Positions 34,187 to 45,621 of a stretch of DNA of 64,000 bases are shown here, in pieces (the first letter of the stretch is position 1; each line of letters begins with the position of its first letter). A model generated the notes under the pieces. The model did no database searches. It had not been told where the DNA came from and saw only the letters and a program-made list of their open reading frames with translations. The stretch comes from Persicaria tinctoria (lineage: Eukaryota > Streptophyta > Magnoliopsida > Caryophyllales > Polygonaceae): NCBI GenBank assembly GCA_037127255.1, contig JBANSL010000020.1:49265098-49329097 (forward strand). The letters run 5' to 3'. The translations under genes were made by a program, and so were the position numbers.

Positions 34187-35684
34187 CTATACTACATGTG
34201 TTAAGGATCGAGGAGGTTCTTCGATGTGAAGAAAATCCCTGCAGAAGCAAAACTTGTTAGAAGGTACCACCTTAGTACCAAAGTCAGCTGGGTTTTCTTC
34301 TCCTTTGATCTTCTTGGCATCTATCTCAGAGGCTTCTATCCTATTGCGGATGAAATGGAACCTAACATCTATATGCTTGGTTCTCTCGTGATACATCGAG
34401 TCCTTACAAAGGTATAGGGCACTCTGACTGTTAGTGAAGATTACAGGCTTAAAGGCTTTCCTATGTATCTCTCCAAGGATACCATTTAACCAGATGGCCT
34501 CTTTAGCTACTTCTCTAGCAACCATATACTCGGCCTCAGTTGAGGATAACACTACAACGGTTTGTTGCTGCGGTTTCCAGCATATACAGTTCCCATCCCA
34601 GGTAAAGCAATAAGTTATGGTAGACTTTCTATTGTCCTTGTTACTAGAGAAATCAACATCTACATACCCATAAATCTGATCAGGAGAGGTATAGGGCTTG
34701 TAGACTAGACACAGGTTTCTAGTACCGGAAATGTACCTAAGAAGATATTTAATAGCATTCTAGTGATCCATTACGGGGTTAGACGTAAACCTGCTAAGGA
34801 CACTTATAGAGAAAGCTAGATCAGGACTGGTGCAGAGCATGGCATATATCACGGATCCTACGACAACCTCATAAGGGATTTTGGCCATTTGTTGGATATC
34901 AGAGACTTAGTGGGGCAATCTTTCTTAGTAAGCTCGAGGTGCCCTCCTAAGGGTATGGCTGTAGGTTTGGAGTTGATCATGTTGAACCTCTCTAAGACCT
35001 TAAGGACATAATCATCTTGAGATAACCAAATGGTCTTGTTTGAACGATCCCTAATGATGTTGACGCCTAAGATTTTCTTAGCAGAACCTAGATCCTTCAT
35101 GTCAAAATACTTTTGTAGATCAGTTTTTACCCCACTGATTGAGGGGAGGGAATTACTAATCAAAAGTATGTGATCGACATATAGAAGAACATAGATTGCA
35201 TTCTTAGTGGCAGGACGGATGTAGTACAAACAATTATCATAACTGCTTCTACGAAACCCTAGACCTTTGATCACCTTATCGGAATTAAGGTTCCATTGCC
35301 TAGGAGACTGCTTAGGACCGTAGATAGACTTCTTAAGGAGACAGACATGGTCGGGTTTTGTTCTGTCTATGAAACCCTTAGGTTGATGCATGTATATGGT
35401 TTCATCTAAGTCCCCATGAAGGAAGGCAGTCTTAACGTCCATCTGCTCTAATTCCCAATCATACACAACTACCATGGATATATAGAAAGGAGACGCATGG
35501 TTTTATACTTTACTACGGGTGCGAATATATCATTGTAGTCTAGACCTTCCCTTTGGGTAAAACCTTTGGCTACTATGCGGGCTTTGAACTTAGGAGGATC
35601 CTTGGGGTCTAAAGCTTCTTTGAGTTTGAAGATCCACTTAGAGTCTATAAGTCTGGTTTTAGGAGGTCTAGGAACTAAAACCCA
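34187..35684 (-). pseudogene. Copia reverse transcriptase and RNase H, degenerate
   Basis: The RT part has LEQMDVKTAFLHGDL, IYGPKQSPRQWN and the box LLYVDHILLI, where Copia RTs have YVDD; the second catalytic Asp is His. The RNase H part has STEAEYM and ERTKHIDVRFHFIR, and the usual CDSQSA-type Asp is Asn in TNSQSAL. The pieces lie in different frames, and the 5' RT exon is beyond the MITE at 35693-36286. It is non-functional. Confidence 0.9.
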
Positions 35685-35692
35685 AGTGTGAT

Positions 35693-36286
35693 TAGGGATG
35701 GAAATTTCACCCGCACCCGACGGATATCCGTTTCACCCGACCCGAAAAAGTGGGTGAAAATCCGAAATAAAGTGGATATTAAATGGGTAATGGGTGAACG
35801 GGTGATGGGTCGGGTTGGATCCGGGTGAAGACATTTCCCACCCGTCACCGGACCCATCACCCGACCCGTCACCGGACTTATAATATGATATGTGAAGTTA
35901 CCAATATACCCCATAAACCCTAATTCAAGATACCTATCAAATGATTAAAATGGAAATATCTTGTTATAAAGTAAGTTATGCAATATTTATTTGAAGATAT
36001 GCAATGCAATTGGCTCCTAATTAAAATGGAAACGCAAATGCAATGGGATCCTAATTATTGTTTATTCATCGATGTGTTCGACATATGTTTTTCAATAATT
36101 TTTTTGATGAATTTGATGTCTTGTATTTCACCCGAATTATCACCCGATCACCCGGTGGGTGATGGGTGGATGGGGCGGGTGAAATATTTTGTGGGTGATG
36201 GGTCGGGTAGGGTGAAGGGTTTTGGGTGGTAGATCGGGTGATGAAAGGAGATCATCCACCCATCACCCGACCTATTGTCATCCCTA
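35693..36286. mobile_element. hAT-type MITE inside the Copia RT
   Basis: The ends TAGGGATGGAAATTTCACCCG and its inverse (ending CATCCCTA) bound 594 bp rich in CACCCGACCC. The 8-mers AGTGTGAT (35685-35692) and TATGTGAT (36287-36294) flank it, 6 of 8 matching. Removing it rejoins the conserved Trp-Val-Leu-Val-Pro stretch at the start of the RT domain, so its position is certain. Confidence 0.88.
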
Positions 36287-37737
36287 TATGTGATTATGGT
36301 TCATGGAAGCTATTTCTTCTCTCATAGCCTTCGACCACTCAGACGCATGAGCATTAGATTCGACTGACTCAAAGGAACTAGGGGTTGTGGGGTGCCTAAC
36401 AGTGTCAGCAGTAAGCAAGGCATACTCAACAATATAGTTAGCATAATTCCTATTAGGGATCCTAACCCTAGGCTCCCTATCCCTAATCAGCTGCCAATCA
36501 TCCAAATTAGTATCATGCAAACCAGAAGAAGGGAGGGAGGAGAAACTAGAGAAGTTAGTTAACATGCCATTTACATCACGAGATGAGGAGGGAGATGCAT
36601 GTAAAGAATCAGAATTTAAAGAATCTGGCTCTAATGGATCCCCATCTTCTGGTCCATTTCCATCTTCTTGTGATGGTGTCTGAACTGCTTCTTCTGAATC
36701 TATGTCCTCTTGCTCAATAGGTTCTCCATCTTCTTCCTGTTGCCCCCCTTGTAATGTGGAGGGAGTGGCAGCTGATAGCGATAGACCAATATCAAACTCA
36801 AGGTCTGCAACCTTTGCTTCATTAGCTAAGTCTGCACTTAATGTCCTTTTGTTCAGCTGCTCGGTACATGTGGCTTGAGATGCTGATTTTAGTACTTGTT
36901 TAAAGGGGAAATCATGTTCATTAAATTTAACACTTCTAGCAACAATGACTTTGTAACTCCTAGGCTGCAAAAGCAGCACTCTATAACCTTTAACCCCTTC
37001 AGGGTAACCCAACAAAATACCCTTTTTAGCTCTAGGTTCTAACTTTCCTTGAGAGAAATAAGCATACATAGAGCAACCAAAAGGTTTCAAATAAGTCAGG
37101 TTGGGGATTTCTTTCTCCACATCTCCTGAGGTGTCTTAAAATTTATGACACTTGAGGGGGATCTATTGATGAGGTATGCAGCTGTGTGAACAACTTCACC
37201 CCACAGACTTGGTTTAAGGCCAGCACTAAACAACAAACATCTAGTCTTTTCCAATAGAGTTCTGTTTATACGCTCTGCTATCCCATTTTGTTTTGGTGTG
37301 CCAGAGACAATCAGATGCCTTTTGATCCCATTTGATTGACAATAGGAATCAAAATCAGTATTACAAAACTCAAGGCCATTATCAGTTTTTAGGCATTTCA
37401 ATTTAAAACCAGATTGAGATTCAGTCATGTTCTTCCAGGTTTTAAATGCATCAAAAGCATGGTGTTTAGACTTAAGCAGAGTAATCCACACTTTCCTAGA
37501 ATAATGATCAATAAAGCTTATAAAATACTTCATGCCACTAAAAGTATCAACTTGGACAGGGCCCCACAGACCAGAATGCACATATTCAAGAGGAGCAGAA
37601 GCCACATAAGTTGATCTAGGAAATTTAAGTCTAGCAGATTTGCCAAGAACACAATTCTCACAAAAGTCAATGTTTGCAGGTTTCTTAGGCAATAAACCAT
37701 GTTTATACAGATGGAACATGCCAGTATTAATTACCAA
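36287..37737 (-). pseudogene. Copia integrase and start of RT, degenerate
   Basis: Contains the pre-integrase zinc region (DFCENCVLGKSARLKF), integrase core pieces with the catalytic Asp in HSGLWGPV-downstream DHYSR, KTDNGLEF and TPKQNGIAERINRT, and the Copia GKLEPRAKKGILLGY motif. There is a frame break near 37100, and another between this and Gag at about 37750. Confidence 0.9.
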
Positions 37738-37763
37738 TATGTCCTAGCCTTTCATTCCAAATC

Positions 37764-39104
37764 TTAGTATCGGATCATGACATTCGAATGCATAGAATTA
37801 ATCTCAGTAGGTGAAGCAAGAATATGAAACAAACCTTTTACCCTTTTTGCTTTCATAATAGCCTTACGCTTGCAATATATAGTTCTAATTCCATCTTTAG
37901 AATCAACATTACAGCCAAGTAATACAAGAGAAGATTCAGACATTAGATTTCTTCTAAGTTTAGGCACATATTTCACATTAGTAAAGACTCTAACCACACC
38001 ATCATGCATGAGTAAGAGGACAGACCCCTCACCTTTAATCTCTAAGGATGTATCATCTCCTAACATGACATCACCAGAAATGTTCTCATTTAAAGTTCTA
38101 AACATGTTTTTATTAGGAGAAGCATGCATGGTACAACCAGAATCAAGAATCCATGTATCAGATGTAGCAAATTCAGCACACATAAACAATTCAGCAGGAT
38201 AGTTACTCATGGATTCAAGCACAGCAGCAGACAATTCAGTTTTATTTTGTTTAGCTAATTGTTCAACCCTTTTCTTTTTCCTGCAGCCCTTAACCCAGTG
38301 TCCAACATTACCACAGTAGTTGCACTTAGAATTAGGATCATATTTATCAGACTTCTCAGGTTTAGAGTTATCCTTTTTGTCCTTTTTGTTTTTCTTAGAC
38401 TTTTTACCTTTCTTTTCAAATTTGTTTTGTTGGGTAAACATAACTTTAGATTTATCTTGTTTTTCAGTCTTGGCAGAGAGGCCCTTAATCTTAAGAACCT
38501 TCATTATCTCGTTTTTCTCAATTATAGCCTCAATGATCTTATCTTTAGATAACTCATTCCTACTAAACTGGATAATATCTTTGAAGTTTTCAAAATTTTC
38601 AGGTAAAGAGTTAAGCAAGAGGATAGCTTGATGAGTGTCTTTTATAACATCTTTACATCGTTCTAATTCTTGGGTCATTTTAAGGAACTTGTCAAGGTTG
38701 TCATCTAAAGTCAGATTCACATCCATCTTAAAAGTAAACAACCGACACAGCAAAGAAATCCTGGAGGGCAAAGATTTAGTGAGAAATAGCTCCTCCAGAG
38801 CGGACCAGAGAAGTTGAGCAGAAGAGAATTTTACCACCTGACGGGCTATGCCGTCAGTTAACCTTAACATGATTTCAGAGTGAGCTTTGAGGTCAAGCTC
38901 AAGATCAGCTTCAGCAGCTTCCTCTTCTTTCACTTGCTTGGCCATCTCTTCGGGTGTGAGACCAGAACCACCACCATCAGGTTCATCAATCTTGATGCCT
39001 GGGTGGAGTTTCTTTGCGAGAGTCTCAGGGTGTTTGACTGGATGTGTGATGGCCTTCCAACAACCCTCTTTGATCAAGATAGCTCTCATTTTGACTTGCC
39101 ACAT
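37764..39104 (-). pseudogene. Copia Gag and protease
   Basis: A 446-residue frame. The Gag N-terminus has MWQVKMRAIL, the zinc knuckle CNYCGNVGHWVKGC is at residues 261-274 and the aspartic protease DSG at 321-323. The upstream start codon of the family appears in a different frame near 39170, so Gag is also frame-shifted at its front. A Lys-rich stretch precedes the knuckle. Confidence 0.88.
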
Positions 39105-39377
39105 GGCAAAGTCAATAACTCCATCGAAAGATTTGATGCAAAAGATGTTAGTAGCAGCGGAAACGACATGATCTACAAATAGTACACAAGATTCTAGAAT
39201 ATAAACCCTAGAATCTAAGAGACAGCCTGTGATACGTCAGATAGGGGAGGAATGACACCAAGCGTTGATGCTCTATCTAGGTCCACCCAGTGCCCTGCCT
39301 CCGAATCTAGTCCTTGAAGCCAAGAGTGACTCATTTGTTTCGAATCGCGGCACTCAAGCTCTAGTATCACAGGAACA

Positions 39378-39390
39378 GGCTCTGATACCA
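39378..39390 (-). other. Copia primer-binding site
   Basis: The - strand reads TGGTATCAGAGCC, complementary to the 3' end of initiator tRNA-Met, three bases inside the 5' LTR. Confidence 0.93.
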
Positions 39391-39393
39391 CAA

Positions 39394-40342
39394 TGTAAAC
39401 CCAGATGCCGGCTAGAGCGCAACCAAGAATCAGAAACAGTAACCTAAAGAACACATCAAGATTTGTTTACGCGGTTCGAGTGTTAAAACTCTACGTCCGT
39501 GGGGTTTCAAGAAGGAGAGACTCAGGCCTGGAATCCACCAGTTCTTTTTAATTAGCGATTACAGATATGGTTGCAAGTACAACATCAGAATACAGATTCA
39601 AGCATAACAAGCAAATACAAGGTGCACACAAGAGAAGAAACGATCTAGAAGAGAAGAAATGAAGAACTCCCTCATATCTGGCAGTTGGAAACCAGATCTA
39701 TCGCCGGGAATCACAAGAAACTCAAGGGACTCGGAGCCTCGAGCTTCGTCGTCGTCTTCAACCCCAGATCTAGAGTCCTTGATGAAGGATGAGCTCTAGA
39801 TCGGAGATCTTCATCGCAAATCGTCCTCGGAGAGCCCTCGCGGAGAAACCCTAGCTCGCGGCACTCAGACCTCTCTCTCTGGCTTACCTTGCAAGCTCCA
39901 ACTGACGGTATGAGGGAACCCTAGCGAGCTTCCCCTTATATAGACGATCCTCTTCATGGAACGCGACGTTTCATTAACGAGACACTCCTCTGATGGAGCT
40001 AAGGAGCTGGGCCGAGTTCAATGGGTTTGATCGCCCCCCCAAACCAAACCAAACATACAATATAACATAATAGCAAGATAATATGCAATATGTATGTATA
40101 TGATGTTATGCACGAAATTTAACCTAAGTATTAGCAAGTATAACATGTCGGCTTATATAGGATATATTATATACGAGTATATGACCCGGAACCCAAAGTT
40201 TTCGGATTAATACTTCAAGTCTATAATATATTCTATATTACCCTTACTATGTTTCCTTATCTATACTTAGACTACATGATAAAGTAATACTTGCCATCCA
40301 ATATCTATAGCAGGATAGTGTCGAGATTAAGAATGGACTTTA
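39394..40342 (-). mobile_element. Copia LTR (5' LTR of a minus-strand element)
   Basis: Begins TGTAAACCCAG at 39394 and matches the left LTR to GGACTTTA at 40342. The terminal CA is missing. Confidence 0.92.
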
Positions 40343-40344
40343 AA

Positions 40345-40382
40345 GACAAGGGCTAGCTTGAAGGTTTTATGGATGAGCATTT
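40345..40382 (-). pseudogene. N-terminal stub of small-gene copy 2
   Basis: The - strand begins ATGCTCATCCATAAAACC, giving MLIHKTFKLALV, the family start. About eight codons relative to copies 1 and 3 are missing at the Copia junction. The next upstream sequence matches the 5' flank of copies 1 and 3 until the LINE insertion at 40429. Confidence 0.8.
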
Positions 40383-40428
40383 TTGGCTCAACGAGTTTGA
40401 AAATCATGATCTCCGTAGATAAAATAAG

Positions 40429-41647
40429 TTTTTTTTTGGATTAGGTAAGAATTCGATGGCCAGACAGGCCTGGCTCATCGAGAGGCCGACAGAGTTGGCA
40501 GACGGAAAACCGTCGAGCATACAATCTAAAGTGAACGGTGCAATACAAAAGTGATAACTAAACAACCCCGAACGAACAAACGAACCTAACCAAATGAGAG
40601 CAGAGAACAACACGGACAAACCCCGGAGCCAAGCGCCACCAAGCGATGACACCACTGGCCAGCGGTACATCAGGAGTCCCTCCTGCGGGCGATGAAGACA
40701 AACCTCCAAGGAAATTTTCGGAATACGGAGTCACTTCGATGCACACCGCCACGACCCCAGCCAGACCCGACACCGGACACCAGAGTCCCTACTCAGACTA
40801 CGACCGTCAAGAACACCTGGAATCGTCGCCGAGAGCCACCCTGTATATAACGCACCAAAAAACCCTTACGGGAGATTGTCAGGACCCTTACGGGTGGGTT
40901 ACTCATACCCTTTCGGGTTTTTTTCCTCTTTTTTTTTTAATAAATTTCCACAAACTTGGGCCCGAAGAATCCAACCTTGGGGCCCAAAGGACACAAACTT
41001 GGGCCCAAATGACCCAATCTTGGGCCCCAAGGAGATTACGGGTCGGGTACTAGGGCCAACCGGGTCCAAGGTAACCCACTTGCCACCAGAACGCACTAGA
41101 ACGCAAGAAGCAAAACAAAACTCAACACATTCCGACCGGCAACGCCTACAGAAGCCGCCGACCAAAGGAGACCGCCAACGCCGACGATACAGCAAGGTGC
41201 ACAAAAGAAGTGGACAACGACACCACCAAATCGGCCATCGGAGCAAAGCACCGACGAGAGGGAAAGAGGCGACGAGAAGCACGGGATGAATCGAAAGCCC
41301 AGAAGCCGTCAGAAAGATGAAATCAACGACAACCCGAGATGGCAGACGGAACACCACTCATCCAGGAAAGAGGAGACCAGACGACGGCGAGACAAGTCGA
41401 AACAGCCCTATCGAAGCGAAGTCGACCAACCGGACACGAGGATAGCAACGAGATCGACGAGCCCCAAATTGACAATCGAAACGGGAATAATCAAGCCCGG
41501 GAACTCAAGATCAACCACGAACAAGGTCGATCAGAGTGCACAATAGGAGGATTGAAGATGATGATTTTCACAAAGATGGTTTGACTACCAAATTGGGGGT
41601 TTTTCACAAAGAGAGTTTCTCTCTCTTATGAGAGAGAAACTCTCCCC
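40429..41647 (-). mobile_element. LINE-like insertion in the 5' flank of small-gene copy 2
   Basis: A perfect 13-bp target duplication TAGATAAAATAAG (40416-40428 and 41648-41660) brackets 1219 bp ending on the - strand in poly(A) (poly-T at 40429-40437). A long duplication plus an A-tail is the LINE signature. Its - strand ORFs near 40404-40709 and 40899-41357 have no recognised catalytic domain, so it is probably internally deleted. Around 40960-41035 there are four diverged repeats of AACTTGGGCCC. Confidence 0.85.
41610..41644. repeat. Near-perfect hairpin at the 5' end of the LINE-like insertion
   Basis: GAGAGTTTCTCTCTC and GAGAGAGAAACTCTC form a 15-bp stem around a TTAT loop. It lies at the very 5' end of the element as read on the - strand. 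Confidence 0.9.
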
Positions 41648-41700
41648 TAGATAAAATAAGTGGTTTAAAAGATTTTAGAGATATTATATATAGGGTAAAA
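41648..41700 (-). promoter_or_regulatory. Orphaned promoter of small-gene copy 2
   Basis: The homologous 5' flank resumes here with TGGTTTAAAAGATT and the TATA-like CTATATATAATATC on the - strand (about 41685-41697), as in copy 3. It is now separated from its first codons by 1.2 kb. Confidence 0.6.
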
Positions 41701-42236
41701 TATATCATCAGTCCACAACCTTTTCTAAATGAGTCCCTAACCATCCGTCTTTATTAACACAGAACAAAACCCAATAAGAATTGTGAATAGGAGGTATACC
41801 TGGTAAACTATTAAATTTATTTATTAAAAAAAATTAATAAGAATTATGAGAAACTCTTTATTGACACACAACAAAACCCAATAATCCAAGATTTGTTAAT
41901 TCATACAAACAATGTATTCAATAAATTTGCTGAATATAAACAAATAGTTTAACTTCAAATATTTAAACATTTGTATTTATATGATTCAAGTCATATTCAC
42001 TTCAACTTTATACTGTGTATATTAGTTATTTCAAGAAATTAAGTCAAACAAACCTCAATGACCTTTCTCTATATACATTCGAAATAACACTTAATCATAC
42101 TAAATTGAATATGTAATTAAAATTGAGATTCTAAGACCAACATTTGATTACTTCCAACTAATATTTAAAATCAATTTTTTTATATTTCTATATCTATATT
42201 TATATATAAAAGAGAGGATTTCTTACCAATCCTTAA
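41701..42236. other. AT-rich intergenic DNA
   Basis: No gene or repeat boundary seen. AATAAGAATTATGA-like phrases recur around 41780-41850. Confidence 0.5.
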
Positions 42237-42245
42237 TTTTAAATA

Positions 42246-45211
42246 GGGAAATTCCGTTTGGTACCCCCGAGTTTTTTACAATTTCGGATGGTGTCCAACA
42301 CTTTTTTTTTGTCCGGATGGTACCCCTGAGTTTTGTCAAAAGTCCGGCCCATGCCCAAAACTCATAGTTTCTTCTTTTTAATGAATAAAACCACCCATTA
42401 TTTTTATTTTTTCATAAATATGCCCATTTACTTTTAACATTGAACAAAACTACATATTAATTAACAAAATTCAACACAAAAGTGACAAAACCAACTTTAT
42501 TTTTTAAAATTTTACAAAATCACATATTATTTCCAAAATTTTTATTGCAATATTTCCAAAATTTTTAATTGCAGTATTTTTAACACATATTATTTTTCAA
42601 AACAATATTTAACTTATATCTCATTAACTTTAAACATTTGTAAATGTGATTGATCAATTTAACCAAATGCTTGATTATAATTTTTTTGAAAAAGAAAAGT
42701 AAATTTTATTTATTTATTTTTCTTCTTGTAAAAGAAAAATATAATAAGAGATTAATCATTCTTATTTTATTAGGTTTTATGTATTCCAAACAAAAGAAAT
42801 GAATAACACCTTCTTTTATTACACAAGAAATGATTTTGTGTATTTTTCAAAGCATAAAGGGTGGGTTTACACAAAGTATGGTTTTACAAAGTATTTTTTT
42901 ATAATGTATAGGTTAACTATTTTTGTTCACATAATAAGATAGTGGATTTGTGCAAAATTTCACTACTACAATAACAACCTAATGTAGCGCATCTCTCCAG
43001 CGGTTTTTTCAATTGTAGCGGTGTAGGTGGCGGTTTATTCTTTTGTAGCGGTTTAAGTGGCGGTTTCAATAATGTATTACTTACTTCCCCTATGGTGGCG
43101 GTTTTTAAAAACCTAAAGTGGCGGTTTTAACTTTTATCTATTGTGGCGCTTTTTATGATCTATGGTGGCGGTTCTGAAGATCTATTGTGGCGGTTTTTTA
43201 AAACCTAATGTAGCGTTTTTAGATCTACCTTTTCCCAAAACCATTTAACCCTAATATATTGTATCAGCTCCTTGAGAAGTGAGAGAGAGCGCCGCTCAAC
43301 TCTTCTATCCATCCTCTTCCTCCTCAGATCTCTCCATCCAAGCTCTAAAGAGCCCCCCTTCAATAGCCTCTTGCCTTTTTTGCTCTCTTTGTCTCACCCA
43401 CTTTCTTTTGCTCTCTTTCCATCTCAAATTTCCATCTTCAATGGCATCGATCTCCCACTAAACTTGTCTTCTCTAAGTGCTCGGTACTTATAAAAATTTG
43501 ATTTTCAAGCTCAATCTGCCCAAGTAATGGAAATTTGATATGAAAAATCCTCGTTTATTATTTTTGTGGTTTCATTTGCTATCATGATGTTCTGCAAGTG
43601 TACTTATCGAAGTAGGCAATCTATTTTTCAATCATTCAAGCATAATATGAGATACGCTCAATGAACTTAACTATTCTCATGATGATTAATGTTGCTAACT
43701 AACACAATATATTCTTTTAAAAAAAATTAAAATGTGGTTCTAGACACGTTGTAGTTTATGTCGCTAAATTATAAGAAACTCGATCATAATATAGTAGACT
43801 TTAGTCTTAATAGGGTTGATATCCTTATTTTAGTATACGTGTGTTTATTTATTTATTTTGATAAGGAAAATTTTCAGGTAGGTTATACTTATACATGCTT
43901 TTATTACAATGACAAGGTGGGAGCATTAGAATATAAAATTTAAGCTTATTAAATTACAAGTAATTCTAGTTTTTGCTACAAGTTCACCTGGTTTTATTTT
44001 ATTATAGGATGTTTTGCAATTCTATATATATTATAATCTTTATCATCTGTTTTTGGCAGGAGTTCAATGTATGTTAGAATCCCTTGACCTTGTGCTATAT
44101 ATATGTGGTATATGGTGGTTTAAATGGAAGTTGTCGCCAATGAAGAGAAGATTAGTTTGGACGACTTTAGTTTTTGACAATTTTTTTAATGTATCGATCT
44201 GCGATAGATTGAGATTTCTATGTTTTAGCTTTTACATTTTCCTTGTAGAATTGGTGCAAGTCTAAATCGGTGATAATTGTATGTTTATGTATATATGCAC
44301 ATTGGAACATATTTCTATGGTGAGATTTGTATTAATGTGTAATTTATTTTTAAATTATGATATTGTTATTATAACTACACATATCTGCATATTATGGTAA
44401 TTGATATAACTAAATAAAAGCAAATATAGCTGTTATAAGAACCGCCACATAAGATTAGAAAATGTAAACATACAATTAGATAAAACCGCCACCTTAGACT
44501 CATATATGCGTCGCCTAATGGTATTCACTTACCGTTCCTTGATCACCCTTTTGTGGCGGTTTATACATGGTATTGTAGCGGTTTTGTGACTTGAGTGAAA
44601 ACCGCCACATTAGCTCAATAAAACCGCCACATTAGAGCTAATGCAGCGGCAGCAGATGTAGCGGCTATAAAACCGCCACATTAGCCTTTATGAGGCGGTT
44701 TTCCATTTTCTTGTAGCGTTTTTTGACCGCTACCTTAGTTCATTTATGTAGTAATTTTGTAAATAATGGGTGATTATGTACATGCAATATTTGACAAATA
44801 ATGAGATTTATTTTTTATAAAATATGAAAAATATGTAACAGATCTTTTGTGTAATGTCAAAAATAATAGTTGATTTTCTTCAAAAAATTTTTTGGAAAGA
44901 ATGGGTATTTTTTGCTACAACTTTGGCAATAATGTGTGATCTTATTAATTTTAAAAAATAAAGGTGATTTTGTCAAATTTGTTTTGAATTTAGTTAAATG
45001 ATAAGTAGTTTTGTTTAATGTTAAAAGTAAATGGGCATATTTATGAAAAAATAAAAACAATGGGTGGTTTTATTCATTAAAAAGAAGAAACTATGAGTTT
45101 TGGGCATGAGCCGGACTTTTGACAAAACTCAGGGGTACCATCCGGACAAAAAAAAAGTGTGGGACACCATCCGGAATTGTCAAAAACTCGGGGTACCAAA
45201 CGGAATTTCCC
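42246..45211. mobile_element. MULE with long terminal inverted repeats
   Basis: Inverted ends open GGGAAATTCCGTTTGGTACC and match for roughly 300 bp with few differences. The 9-bp target duplication TTTTAAATA is perfect (42237-42245 and 45212-45220). No transposase is visible. The middle is occupied by the CACTA-like element at 42961-44753. Confidence 0.95.
42961..44753. mobile_element. CACTA-like element nested in the MULE
   Basis: It starts CACTACTACAATAAC and ends TTATGTAGTA, so the right terminus has lost its last bases. Both ends carry many copies of GTGGCGGTTTT or AAAACCGCCAC, the subterminal repeat layout of CACTA elements. The interior has a C+T-rich leader-like stretch at about 43265-43480 and no transposase; the ORFs there are not recognised. 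Confidence 0.7.
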
Positions 45212-45320
45212 TTTTAAATAATAACAGAAAATAACATTATGATGAAAGACAAAGGAATTATGATGAAAGACAATAGGTTTAACCCCGTTATAAATACATA
45301 TATAGAAGAGTAAAAGATTA

Positions 45321-45410
45321 ACCATTTCAGAATGGCTCACCGGAAAGGACTAGTACTCATAGGTCTCCGGTTCGAACCCCGGAATGACCGCTCTTTATTT
45401 ACATATTCAA
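45321..45410 (+). mobile_element. 90-bp tRNA-derived retroposon (SINE-like)
   Basis: A perfect 16-bp target duplication GAAGAGTAAAAGATTA (45305-45320 and 45411-45426) brackets 90 bp holding a pol III A-box TGGCTCACCGG (45333-45343) and a B-box GGTTCGAACCC (about 45369-45379). The 3' end is AT-rich. Very short for a SINE; it could be a minimal SINE or a retroposed tRNA-like transcript. Confidence 0.85.
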
Positions 45411-45454
45411 GAAGAGTAAAAGATTAGGCTTATATACATATAACATATACCATA

Positions 45455-45620
45455 AACTCCACATTGAAGGTGACTCCATGATAATCATAAACCACCTAAA
45501 TTGCCACTCTGTCCGGGATATCGATATTAACAACGATTCTGGTCTTCTAGACCTCATCCATAAGGATGCCTTCGGGTAGAGCTCGCTTGCCCGAATTCTT
45601 TCCTAATAATAAAAAAAAAA
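45455..45620 (+). pseudogene. LINE RNase H tail, + strand, internally deleted
   Basis: The frame gives LHIEGDSMIIINHL (RNase H catalytic-Asp region) directly joined to SGLLDLIHKDAFG and a stop, then AATAATAAAAAAAAAA. The pieces match the LINE fragment at 53316-53872, with the part between deleted. Confidence 0.75.
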
Positions 45621-45621
45621 G

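Larger units (their letters stand above)
33088..40342 (-). mobile_element. Copia LTR retrotransposon inserted in small-gene copy 2
   Basis: LTRs at both ends, a tRNA-Met-type primer site at 39378-39390, Gag with a zinc knuckle and DSG protease, integrase, reverse transcriptase and RNase H in Copia order, all on the - strand. Several frames are broken and the RT carries a 594-bp MITE, so the copy is dead. The outer right end has lost the final CA and I find no 5-bp target duplication (TCGGG on the left has no partner), which suggests a small deletion at the right junction. The element separates the two halves of the gene at 32794-33087 and 40345-40382. Confidence 0.93.

Noticed and set aside
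33083..40347. A 5-bp target duplication for the first Copia element
   Set aside because: The left flank TCGGG has no partner at the right end, even after shifting the border by several bases.
43272..43493. Ser/Leu-rich ORF inside the nested CACTA-like element
   Set aside because: C+T-rich leader-like DNA; no recognised domain and two competing frames.
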